Positions 1 through 6,438 of a stretch of DNA of 6,657 bases are shown in pieces. A program made the position numbers and the translations under genes. Source of the stretch: Rhodobacterales bacterium 34-62-10. GTDB lineage: Bacteria; Pseudomonadota; Alphaproteobacteria; Rhodobacterales; Rhodobacteraceae. Location of the stretch: assembly GCA_002282555.1 (NCBI GenBank), contig NCJR01000117.1:1-6657 (forward strand), read 5' to 3'. Position 1 is the first letter of the stretch; each line of letters begins with the position of its first letter. The notes under the pieces are model-generated. The model did not search any database and was not told the DNA's origin. It worked only from the letters and a program-made list of their open reading frames with translations.

Positions 1-486
1 GGCCAGACGCGCGGGGGATTGCCCGGACCCACGCGCCCGCACGATTTCCATCGCCGTGATGCCAAGGCCATAGCAGAAGGGCGAGTGCAGCGCGACGATG
101 GCGTAGTTGGCCTGCAGCGCATCCACGCCGTAAGCGCGTTCGGTGATTGGCAGGCCCAACATCAGCGAGTTCGAGAACAGGCAGCAAAAACCGATGGCGA
201 CCGCATCCTCCCAGTCGCGGCGAAAGATGAACCGCGCCCCCAGCATGCCTGCGAAAAACCCGGTTGCGGCACCAGTATAGAAGGAGGCCAGCAAACGCGG
301 ATCGAAGCTTTGGCCCAGATCGAGTTTCGCGATGGCGCTGAACAGAAGGCAGGGGATGGCGAAGTTCTGGGTAAAGCTCATCAACCCGTCGACGGCGCTG
401 TCCTTGAACCAGCCAAGGCGTACTGCGAGATAGCCCATGCCGATAACGCCGAACACGGGCAGGATCACGTCGAGAAGGGCTTGCAT
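1..486 (-). CDS. AEC (auxin efflux carrier) family transporter, N-terminal part
   Basis: This is the 5' part of a gene that continues beyond the left edge: 162 codons are present, about half of the usual ~300-residue AEC protein. The translation begins MQALLDVILPVFGVIGMGYL and is strongly hydrophobic. Predicted membrane segments lie near residues 3-22, 38-55, 65-85, 95-113 and 125-148. The opening pattern (LPVFGVIGMGYLAVRLGWF), the FAIPCLLFSAIA segment near residue 43 and the NSLMLGLPI segment near residue 106 fit the AEC / malate-malonate permease-like family of inner-membrane carriers. The substrate cannot be told from sequence. ATG at 484-486 is the first good start and puts the first membrane helix at the N terminus; only a weak AAGG lies upstream. 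It is last in the minus-strand gene series, 81 bases after the MBL gene, so it may be read through from the operon or have its own signals. Confidence 0.85.
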   Translation of the reverse strand, partial: MQALLDVILPVFGVIGMGYLAVRLGWFKDSAVDGLMSFTQNFAIPCLLFSAIAKLDLGQSFDPRLLASFYTGAATGFFAGMLGARFIFRRDWEDAVAIGFCCLFSNSLMLGLPITERAYGVDALQANYAIVALHSPFCYGLGITAMEIVRARGSGQSPARLA

Positions 487-512
487 CGGGTCGGGCCTTG
501 GGTCTGGCGGCG

Positions 513-550
513 GGAGCGCTCCGCGCGGGGATATTTGCGGCAAGAAGAAG
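513..550 (-). repeat. Post-gene motif with adjacent palindrome
   Basis: On the minus strand, 18 bases after the MBL-hydrolase stop, the sequence reads CTTCTTCTTGCCGCAAATAT, followed by CCCC, a CCGCGCGG palindrome (521-528) and an overlapping perfect 10-base palindrome GGAGCGCTCC (513-522). A CTTCTTCTT-GCC-CAAATA-CCCC-type string followed by GC-rich symmetry is a pattern I recall after gene ends in many Rhodobacteraceae genomes. That is from memory, not a search. It is not a canonical Rho-independent terminator because no T-run follows the palindromes. It could mark an RNA processing or partial termination point between the MBL gene and the AEC gene. Confidence 0.4.
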
Positions 551-567
551 CCGGGCGTCGGTCCTGT

Positions 568-1368
568 CTAGAGCGGGTAGCGGATGACCATACCGTCATA
601 GGCGGGTGTGATATGGGCGGGGGTTTCATCGGCCACGGTCTGGTAATCGAGGTCGATATGCATGTTGGTCAGCACCGCGCGGCGCGGGGCCATCTGCGCG
701 ATCCAGTCCAGCGTCATGTCCAGATGGGCATGGGTCGGGTGCGGGGTGCGGCGCAGGGCGTCGACGATCCAGCAATCCAGGTTTTGCAGATGCGGCAGCG
801 CCTCGTCATACAGGCGCACGGCATCGGGCAGATAGGCCAGATCAAGGATGCGGAAGCCCAGTGCGTCGATCGAGCCGTGGTTGGCGCGGAACGGCGTCAG
901 GGTGATCTCGCCACCCTTGCCGGTGATGGTGATATCGCCCTTGATCGTATGCATGTCGAGGATCGGCGGATAGGGGCTGTCATCGGGTTGCATGAAAGCA
1001 TAGCCGAAACGGGAATAAAGATCGTTCTGCGTGTCGCCATCGGCCCAGACGGGCAGGCGGCGGCGCATGTTGAACACGATCATCCGCAGATCGTCCAGAC
1101 CGTGGACATGGTCGGCATGGCTGTGGGTATAGACCACCGCGTCAAGCTCTCCCACGCCTGCGTCAAGCAGTTGCGCGCGCAGGTCGGGCGAGGTGTCGAT
1201 CAGCACGCGTGTGATCCCGCCCGGCCCCTCACGCTCGATCAGGAGGGAGCAGCGCCGGCGGTTGTTCTTGGGGTTCGACGGATCGCAATCGCCCCAGTGC
1301 CCACCCAGGCGCGGCACCCCGCCCGAAGAGCCGCAGCCCAGGATGGTGAAGCGCATTTCGGATGTCAT
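568..1368 (-). CDS. MBL-fold metal-dependent hydrolase, PhnP-like
   Basis: A 266-residue metallo-beta-lactamase-fold hydrolase of the PhnP (phosphoribosyl cyclic phosphodiesterase)-like group. The N terminus FTILGCGSSGGVPR (residues 7-20) is the usual first strand and glycine loop. The metal-binding motif is THSHADHVHG at 81-90 (H82, H84, D86, H87). Further likely ligands are H164 (RANHGS), D203 (IVDALR) and H237 (TNMHID). Cys28 and Cys40 sit in the early loop where PhnP relatives often bind a structural zinc. The product is cytosolic, with no signal peptide. The ATG overlaps the TatD stop in an ATGA, so translation is probably coupled. A second ATG (Met5) is possible, but the first fits the overlap. 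No phosphonate-degradation genes are nearby, so a role in the phn pathway is not supported. The true substrate, perhaps a cyclic nucleotide or other phosphodiester, is unknown. Confidence 0.93.
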   Translation of the reverse strand: MTSEMRFTILGCGSSGGVPRLGGHWGDCDPSNPKNNRRRCSLLIEREGPGGITRVLIDTSPDLRAQLLDAGVGELDAVVYTHSHADHVHGLDDLRMIVFNMRRRLPVWADGDTQNDLYSRFGYAFMQPDDSPYPPILDMHTIKGDITITGKGGEITLTPFRANHGSIDALGFRILDLAYLPDAVRLYDEALPHLQNLDCWIVDALRRTPHPTHAHLDMTLDWIAQMAPRRAVLTNMHIDLDYQTVADETPAHITPAYDGMVIRYPL

Positions 1369-2174
1369 GCGGCGGCCTTGCGGTAATGGGCGGCCTTGGT
1401 GAAGAGCCGGTCGAAATTGGCCTGTGTCGCGGCGGCGAAATCCTTGAGGGGGATGCCGAACACCTCGGCCCCGACTTCAGCAGTGTGGATGCTGTAGGCC
1501 GGTTCATTGCGTTTGCCGCGAAACGGTTTTGGCGCGAGATAGGGCGCGTCTGTCTCGACCAGAATGCGGTCCAGCGGGGCGGCGGCAAAGATATCGCGCA
1601 GGTCCTGACTTTTGGGGAAGGTCGCGATGCCGGACATGGACAGGTAAAACCCCAGATCAAGGGCAGCGCGGGCCAGTTGCGCCGATGACGAGAAGCAATG
1701 CATCACGCAGGTATAAGCCCCTGCACGATATTCTTCGGTCAGGATGCGGGCCATGTCATCATCGGCATCGCGGGCGTGGATGATCATCGGCAAGCCCGTC
1801 CGACGTGCGGCGGCGATATGGATGCGCAGGCTGTCCTGCTGCTGTGCGGCGCTTTCGGCGGTGTAGTGGTAATCCAGACCAGTCTCGCCGATGCCGATGC
1901 ACTTGGGATGGGCGGCGATAGCCGTCAACTGATCCAGCGTGATCAGCGGCGTTTCGGCCACGGACATGGGATGGATGCCGAAGGTGTAGAAGACGCTGTC
2001 ATACGCTTCGGCGATGGCGCGCACATTGGGTTCGTTCTTCAGCCTTGTGCAGATGGTGACCATGCGCGTCACGCCCGCCGCATGAGCGCGCGCGATGATT
2101 GCATCGCGTTCCCCGTCAAAATCGGGAAAGTCGAGGTGACAATGGCTGTCGGTGATCTGGATCTGGTCGGTCAT
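1365..2174 (-). CDS. TatD-family metal-dependent hydrolase (DNase-like)
   Basis: A 269-residue TIM-barrel amidohydrolase-superfamily protein of the TatD/YcfH/YabD family, of normal family length. Visible metal-site motifs in order are DSHCHLDF at 9-16 (H11, H13), GIHP at 66-69, GETGLDYH at 96-103 (E97), IIHARDA at 131-137 (H133), MHCFSSS at 158-164 (H159) and ETDAPYLAP at 207-215 (D209), followed by the usual RGKRNEPAY substrate-side loop. TatD proteins are reported to have Mg-dependent 3'-5' exonuclease or DNase activity; the in vivo role of this subfamily is less certain. The gene follows holB by 20 bases with AAGGCAG as a plausible ribosome site and overlaps the MBL gene by 4 bases. A tmk-holB-tatD order is common across bacteria. 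In E. coli the tmk-holB-ycfH order gives the close counterpart, so this is better called YcfH-like than the Tat-operon tatD. Confidence 0.95.
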   Translation of the reverse strand: MTDQIQITDSHCHLDFPDFDGERDAIIARAHAAGVTRMVTICTRLKNEPNVRAIAEAYDSVFYTFGIHPMSVAETPLITLDQLTAIAAHPKCIGIGETGLDYHYTAESAAQQQDSLRIHIAAARRTGLPMIIHARDADDDMARILTEEYRAGAYTCVMHCFSSSAQLARAALDLGFYLSMSGIATFPKSQDLRDIFAAAPLDRILVETDAPYLAPKPFRGKRNEPAYSIHTAEVGAEVFGIPLKDFAAATQANFDRLFTKAAHYRKAAA

Positions 2175-2194
2175 GGTCTGCCTTGCGAGCCGGA

Positions 2195-3316
2195 TCAGCC
2201 GCCCGCGGTTTTCTGAATCCTGAAGACCGTATCTAGGACAAGGGAGGCGGGGTCAAGGTTGACCGCCCGCCCGTGTTGGCTGCGTGCGCTTATGGTTTGC
2301 GCGGTATCGGCCCATGCGCGGGCGCGGGCAGGGCCGGGGGAGAGACGGGCCATGAGTGCGGCTTCGCCGGCGGCGGCCTCGACCTTTGGCGGCTGGCCGG
2401 TGGCACCGGCGCGCGCCATACGCGCCAGCATCAGGTCGGTCAGCGCCAACAGAAGGCCCAGACGGTCGGTCGTGCCCCGTGCCGCAGTCGCATCGGCCAG
2501 ACGCAAGGCACGCGGGCGGTCCAGTTCGGGCAAGCGCGCAAAAAGCGCGATGAGTTCGGCATAGATCTCAAGCCCGCCTTGGGACAACAGGCGGATCGCC
2601 TCGCCCACCGAGCCTGCGGAAAGTTCGGTCAGCGCGGCGGTATCGGGGGGCAGGGTGATCCCTGCCTGGTCCAAGGCGCGGGCCATGTCATCGGCCCCCA
2701 GAGGGCCAAGGCGCAATTCGCGGCAGCGCGACCGGATGGTGGGCAGAAGTCCGGTAGGTTGATGCGAGATCATCAGAAAGATGCAGCGCGCGGGCGGTTC
2801 TTCCAGCATCTTGAGCAATGCGTTGGCGGCCTGCGGGTTCAGCTCATCCGCTGCATCGACGATGATGACGCGGCGGCCGCCTTCGGTCGCACTGAGTTGC
2901 AGGAAATTGGCCAGTTTGCGGACCATATCCACGCGGATGTCGTTGGACAGCTTGTCGCCCTTGTCGGTGGGACCACGGCGCAGCAGGAAAAGGCCGGGTT
3001 CCGAGAGGGCGCGCATCCGGCGGCTGACGGGATGATCGGGGTCCACGTCAAGGCTGGAGGGCGGGGGGGCTGCGTCAAACAGGCTGGGGCCGTCCTCTAC
3101 CGGGGTGGCCAGCAAAAAGCGCGCGATGCGCCAGGCCAGCGTCGCCTTGCCCACGCCGCGGGGTCCGGTCAAGAGCCATGCGTGATGCATCCGGCCTGCC
3201 GTGTGAGCTTGCAGTAACCCCGCCTCGGCAGTGGATTGACCAAAGAGGGCGAGCGTGTCGCGCGGATGCGGGGCACCTTCCAGCGCGTCGGGTTCTGGCA
3301 GGGCGTCGTCGCTCAT
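2195..3316 (-). CDS. holB: DNA polymerase III subunit delta prime
   Basis: A 373-residue AAA+ clamp-loader subunit that helps open and load the sliding clamp as part of the delta-delta'-DnaX complex. After a short acidic N-terminal tail come MHHAWLLTGPRGVGKATLAW (P-loop at 51-58), RRVIIVDAADELNPQAANAL (Walker-B position, 148-167), LLKMLEEPP, the ISHQP sensor-1 region (183-187) and TIRSRCREL (SRC motif with arginine finger, 193-201). The C terminus has the collar-domain NLDP pattern (353-356). The P-loop ends in GKA rather than GKS/T, and Walker B is DAAD rather than DExx, so ATP hydrolysis is unlikely, as expected for delta'. No cysteines occur between the P-loop and Walker B, so the zinc-binding cysteine cluster of E. 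coli delta' is absent. The ATG overlaps the tmk stop by 4 bases (ATGA). Confidence 0.95.
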   Translation of the reverse strand: MSDDALPEPDALEGAPHPRDTLALFGQSTAEAGLLQAHTAGRMHHAWLLTGPRGVGKATLAWRIARFLLATPVEDGPSLFDAAPPPSSLDVDPDHPVSRRMRALSEPGLFLLRRGPTDKGDKLSNDIRVDMVRKLANFLQLSATEGGRRVIIVDAADELNPQAANALLKMLEEPPARCIFLMISHQPTGLLPTIRSRCRELRLGPLGADDMARALDQAGITLPPDTAALTELSAGSVGEAIRLLSQGGLEIYAELIALFARLPELDRPRALRLADATAARGTTDRLGLLLALTDLMLARMARAGATGQPPKVEAAAGEAALMARLSPGPARARAWADTAQTISARSQHGRAVNLDPASLVLDTVFRIQKTAGG

Positions 3317-3954
3317 GCCGGCAGCGTCCTGTCCAGATGGGCGGCCACGATCTGGGCCACATCAGCGGCGACGGCTTCGGCTGTGCGGGCCCCGTCAACC
3401 ACCCGGATGCGGTCGGGAGCGGCACGGGCCAGATCAAGAAAACCCTGGCGCATCTGCTCTTGCATGGCTTGACCGAAAGATTCGAAGCGTTCTTCGCCGC
3501 CATTGCGCCCCAAGGCGCGTCTGAGGCCAAGGGCGGGGTCCATGTCGATCAAAAGCGTCAGGTCCGGTTCCTGCCCGATCATCAGATCATGCAGGCTGTC
3601 GACCATCCGGCGCAGACCGGTGCCACGCAAACCCTGATACATGCGGGTGGAATCGGCGAAACGGTCGCAGATCACGATCTTGCCCGCGGTCAGCGCCGGG
3701 CGGATCGTGCGTTCCAGATGATCGCGGCGCGCGGCGGTGAACAGCAGGATCTCGGTCTCGGCGGACCAGCGGTCAGGGGCGCCTTCCAGCACAAGCTTGC
3801 GGATCTCCTCGGCCCCCGGAGAGCCGCCGGGTTCGCGTGTCAGAACGACGTTGCGTCCTTGTTCCTGCAGTGCAGCAGCAAGCAGGCGGGCCTGTGTGGA
3901 CTTGCCAGACCCGTCAATCCCTTCAAAGCTGATGAACCCGCCGCGCGGGATCAA
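3313..3954 (-). CDS. tmk: Thymidylate kinase (TTG start)
   Basis: A 213-residue cytosolic dTMP kinase (dTMP + ATP to dTDP + ADP), the normal length. Visible motifs are the P-loop GIDGSGKST at 12-20, TREPGG at 39-44 (dTMP/phosphate contact), AARRDHL at 74-80, CDRFADST at 96-103 (the DR[YF] motif) and an arginine-bearing lid around 145-158 (RRALGRNGGEERF). The absence of Arg in the P-loop with basic residues in the lid suggests the E. coli-like type. The start is TTG at 3952-3954: an in-frame TAA lies two codons upstream, and no ATG or GTG precedes the P-loop, so TTG is effectively forced. It overlaps the carboxypeptidase stop as TTGA, pointing to translational coupling. The gene lies directly before holB, the classic tmk-holB pair. 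Confidence 0.96.
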   Translation of the reverse strand: MIPRGGFISFEGIDGSGKSTQARLLAAALQEQGRNVVLTREPGGSPGAEEIRKLVLEGAPDRWSAETEILLFTAARRDHLERTIRPALTAGKIVICDRFADSTRMYQGLRGTGLRRMVDSLHDLMIGQEPDLTLLIDMDPALGLRRALGRNGGEERFESFGQAMQEQMRQGFLDLARAAPDRIRVVDGARTAEAVAADVAQIVAAHLDRTLPA

Positions 3955-5159
3955 GAGTTACCACCGGCGGTCGTTTCCGCCGCATCCGTCGGTGGCTGGG
4001 TGAAGCGTTCGATCAGCACCTGGGTCGTGGTCAGCACGCGGGTCGTGAACCCGCCCAGCGGCACGTCACGATCCGCGACAAGCGGCACGCGCACCGGATC
4101 AAGACCTTCGCGGGTCAGGATCATCTCGCCCAGTTGCTGGCCTTTGGTCACCGGCGCGTGGACGGGGCCTTCATGCACGATCTCGGCCTCGACCTTGTCG
4201 CTGGTCAGGGCGGGCAGCAGTAGCGAGATATCGGTTTCGGGCACCAACCCCACTTTCATCTGTTCCCCCCGCCAGACGTCGGCTTCGGTGATGATTTCGC
4301 CGGCGCTGGCGACCTTGCGTTCGGTAAATTGGCGAAAGGCCCAGTTGACGATAGCCGCCGACTCCTCCGCCCGGATCTGGTCCGTCTCCATGCCGCTGAT
4401 GACAAAGATCACACGCCGGTCACCCTGGGCGGCGGATCCGACCAGACCGAAGCCCGCTTCCTGCGTATGTCCTGTCTTGAGGCCATCTGCGCCGATATCC
4501 AGCTGGAACAAGGGGTTGCGATTCAACCGGTTTGCGGGTGCGCGATTCTTGTAGTCGTATTCGCGCTCGTTGAAATAGAGGTAGTAGTCGGGGAAATCCT
4601 CGATCAGGTGTTGCGCCAGAATACCCAGATCCCGCATCGACATGCGATGTCGTGGGTCCGGCCAGCCCGACGCATTGGCCAGAGTGGTGTCCTTCATCCC
4701 CAACTCGCGGGCGCGTTGGGTCATCAGAGCGGCAAAGCCATCCTCGGTCCCTGTGGGCGACAGCCCCTCGGCCACCACGACGCAGGCGTCATTGCCCGAG
4801 TTCACGATGATCCCAAGGATCAGCTCGCGCACTGTGGGGCGGTCCTGCTCGTTCAGGAACATGGTCGATCCGCCCATGGCGCGGGCGCGCGACGAGACCG
4901 GGAAGGTTGTTTCCATGGTCACCGTACCGCGCTCCAGCGCCTCGAACAGCATGTAAAGCGTCATCAGCTTGGACATCGAGGCGGGCGGCAGCGGTGTTTC
5001 GGCATTCTTGGACAACAGCACGGTGCCCGTGGTCTGGTCCAGCACCCATGCCGACCCTGCACGCGTATCAAAGGCCTGCGCCGCCGTGGTCGACATCAGG
5101 ACAGGCAACAGGGCCGCAGCAACAAGGTGGCGCAGACGATGGGGGACGAAAAGCGTCAT
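3951..5159 (-). CDS. dacA: D-alanyl-D-alanine carboxypeptidase (PBP5/6 family)
   Basis: A 402-residue low-molecular-weight penicillin-binding protein that removes the terminal D-Ala from peptidoglycan pentapeptides in the periplasm. It has a Sec signal peptide (basic start HRLRH, hydrophobic core, probable cleavage after AQA at about residue 29). The serine-peptidase S11 motifs are complete: SMSK at 61-64 (catalytic Ser61, Lys64), SGN at 121-123 and KTG at 228-230. A beta-rich C-terminal domain (about 285-375) matches the PBP5 C-terminal domain. The tail after about 375 is polar, and I cannot see a clear amphipathic membrane-anchor helix. ATG at 5157-5159 follows a strong AGGAGG. It sits 27 bases after the SPOR lipoprotein gene, matching the rlpA-dacA order of E. 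coli. The family is certain; the choice of dacA over dacC or dacF as symbol rests on that synteny. Confidence 0.95.
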   Translation of the reverse strand: MTLFVPHRLRHLVAAALLPVLMSTTAAQAFDTRAGSAWVLDQTTGTVLLSKNAETPLPPASMSKLMTLYMLFEALERGTVTMETTFPVSSRARAMGGSTMFLNEQDRPTVRELILGIIVNSGNDACVVVAEGLSPTGTEDGFAALMTQRARELGMKDTTLANASGWPDPRHRMSMRDLGILAQHLIEDFPDYYLYFNEREYDYKNRAPANRLNRNPLFQLDIGADGLKTGHTQEAGFGLVGSAAQGDRRVIFVISGMETDQIRAEESAAIVNWAFRQFTERKVASAGEIITEADVWRGEQMKVGLVPETDISLLLPALTSDKVEAEIVHEGPVHAPVTKGQQLGEMILTREGLDPVRVPLVADRDVPLGGFTTRVLTTTQVLIERFTQPPTDAAETTAGGNS

Positions 5160-5170
5160 CGGGGATGAAA

Positions 5171-5176
5171 CCTCCT
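5171..5176 (-). promoter_or_regulatory. Strong Shine-Dalgarno for the carboxypeptidase gene
   Basis: The minus strand reads AGGAGG here, followed by 11 bases before the ATG at 5157-5159. It is the clearest ribosome site in the window; the other genes have only AAGG-type sites. It lies in the 27-base gap after the SPOR lipoprotein gene, which suggests the carboxypeptidase is translated independently and well. The spacing is a little longer than the optimum. Confidence 0.7.
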
Positions 5177-5186
5177 GTCAGGTGTT

Positions 5187-6101
5187 TCAGTTGGAGACGG
5201 CATAGGCGTCGGTGAAGCCTTCCTGCTTGATCTTGTCCAGCAGGGTGCCGCGCTCGGCGGTCGTGGCCGCAGGGCCGACCAGAACACGCCAGAAGGTCTT
5301 GCCCTGACTGGATTGCTGTTTGACCTCGGGTACCATGCCCGCATTGCGCATCGCGGTTGCGGCGCGATTGGCATTGGCCTCGACACTGAAAATGCCGATT
5401 TGCAGGAAGGGCTTGTCAAGGCTTGAGGCGCGCTCCGGTGCGGCGGGTGGTGCAAGCGGGGCCAGCGGCGGGTTGGTGGGGGCTGCCGTCGGAACGGGCG
5501 CGGGCTGCGGGGCCGCGTCGATCGCCGCAGCAGCGGATGCGATGGGGTCAAGCCGGCTTTCGGTCACCTCGGCGGGCGGAGGCACGGCCTCGGCCTTTGC
5601 ATCATCCGTCACCTCTTCGGCGGGTGCGGTATCCGTGACCTCCTCACGCCGCAGGGCGGTGACGTTCAACGGCACAGGCTGTCCGGCCAGCATGCCCAAG
5701 GTGGCGGCCGCATCGGATGAAACCTGCACGCGCGGGCCGGGTGTGTCGACTTCGCGCCGGAACAAGGCGCCGATCACGAAATTGCCGTTTGCCGTGTTGC
5801 GTATGATCACCCGCTCGGGCTCGGTGACGTCGGGATGCGCGACCCAGACCCCCCCAAGCGAGGGGCGGCCGTCCCACAATCCTTGTTCGGTGACCTGAAA
5901 CACCTCGGGGGCTTCGACATCCCGTTCAACCAGGCGGACTGATCGGCTTGCATCTGCGCCTTGCTCGGTCGCACCCTGACCCTGAAACAGCGCCATCTGC
6001 CCGTTCTCGTCGCAGGCTGCCAGTGCCAACAGTCCGACACCCGCCATCAAAACCGCGCGCGCCTTGCGATGGATGGTGCCGTTGAAACATATTACCGTCA
6101 T
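5187..6101 (-). CDS. SPOR-domain lipoprotein with degenerate RlpA-like domain
   Basis: A 304-residue envelope lipoprotein. The N terminus has basic residues (HRKAR), a hydrophobic stretch and lipobox LAAC with the modified cysteine at 30, followed by Asp31-Glu32. Residues about 72-152 resemble the RlpA double-psi beta-barrel: VAHP (H89), RNTANGNF (101-108) and SSDAAATLGM (128-137) line up with the AAHP, TNLANG and LSxAAAxxL segments of E. coli RlpA as I remember it. The catalytic Asp of RlpA's DRGP is replaced by Arg115. An acidic then Pro/Ala-rich linker (153-228) leads to a SPOR domain (229-304), which in this family binds glycan strands lacking stem peptides at the division site. The neighbouring PBP5-type gene supports an rlpA relationship. 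It is probably a binding or scaffold protein, not a lytic transglycosylase. ATG 6099-6101 has an AAGGGA upstream; the internal ATG at codon 19 would lose the basic region. It is the first gene of the operon. Confidence 0.88.
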   Translation of the reverse strand: MTVICFNGTIHRKARAVLMAGVGLLALAACDENGQMALFQGQGATEQGADASRSVRLVERDVEAPEVFQVTEQGLWDGRPSLGGVWVAHPDVTEPERVIIRNTANGNFVIGALFRREVDTPGPRVQVSSDAAATLGMLAGQPVPLNVTALRREEVTDTAPAEEVTDDAKAEAVPPPAEVTESRLDPIASAAAAIDAAPQPAPVPTAAPTNPPLAPLAPPAAPERASSLDKPFLQIGIFSVEANANRAATAMRNAGMVPEVKQQSSQGKTFWRVLVGPAATTAERGTLLDKIKQEGFTDAYAVSN

Positions 6102-6209
6102 ACCTGATCCCTTGCCCTGCTGCCTCTGCGCCGTATCGACAGGTCTCGCCGGTTTTCCGGTCCTTCTGCCACTGACCCCACAGCGCGCAAGAACGCACTG
6201 CCGGACGGC

Positions 6210-6231
6210 TTGCCGCGCAGTCTAGCGGCAA
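6210..6231 (-). repeat. Perfect 7-bp inverted repeat in the operon leader
   Basis: TTGCCGC (6210-6216) and GCGGCAA (6225-6231) are exact inverted copies around an 8-base loop. On the minus strand the loop contains TAGACT, a possible -10 element, 109 bases upstream of the lipoprotein ATG. It could be an operator overlapping a promoter or an RNA hairpin in the leader. No T-run follows on either strand, so it is not a typical terminator. Confidence 0.45.
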
Positions 6232-6408
6232 TGGGTGTCCAAGAAAAGTCCATCCCGCGCCATCCCAGCGGTTTGGGCGAAAAACCCCAGATGCGCGATG
6301 CCAGCCAGCGGTACGGAAGAGCGATTTTCCGCACCCGATCCGTGATCTGCCATCGTCAGTCAGAAGGGACGGGCCGGAAGTCACGGAAAACAACGAAACA
6401 GGTGTGTC

Positions 6409-6438
6409 TTGGCACTTGTTCTTGTTGGCGGTTATGTT
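6409..6438 (+). promoter_or_regulatory. Candidate promoter for tRNA-Ser
   Basis: TTGGCA at 6409-6414 matches five of six bases of the TTGACA -35 consensus. TATGTT at 6433-6438 follows after 18 bases and matches four of six bases of TATAAT (TTATGT at 17 bases is an alternative register). Transcription would begin near 6445, giving a leader of about 23 bases before the mature tRNA. Position and spacing suit a sigma-70-type promoter. This is a prediction from pattern only. Confidence 0.45.

Noticed and set aside
513..522. GGAGCGCTCC palindrome as a Rho-independent terminator
   Set aside because: There is no loop or T-run on either strand; it is listed only as part of the post-gene motif.
568..1368. 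Assigning the MBL hydrolase to phosphonate (C-P lyase) metabolism
   Set aside because: Only family similarity to PhnP supports this; no phn genes are present and the neighbours are replication and envelope genes.
19..1386. A 455-codon plus-strand open frame opposite the AEC and MBL genes
   Set aside because: It spans two well-supported minus-strand genes and their gap, has no recognisable domain and a His/Gln/Arg/Gly-rich composition typical of the complement of GC-rich coding DNA.
2273..3217. A 314-codon plus-strand open frame opposite holB
   Set aside because: It lies entirely within holB on the other strand and has no domain signal.
3178..4554. A 458-codon plus-strand open frame opposite the 5' end of holB, tmk and part of the carboxypeptidase
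   Set aside because: The opposite strand carries genes with complete catalytic motifs; this frame crosses several gene boundaries and resembles no family.
4329..5168. A 279-codon plus-strand open frame opposite the carboxypeptidase
   Set aside because: It is a complement shadow of a gene with signal peptide and SxxK, SGN and KTG motifs.
5926..6393. Minus-strand open frames upstream of and overlapping the lipoprotein start (155 and 78 codons)
   Set aside because: They are out of frame with the lipoprotein, have no ribosome site or protein-like hydrophobic pattern, and fall in what should be the promoter and leader region.
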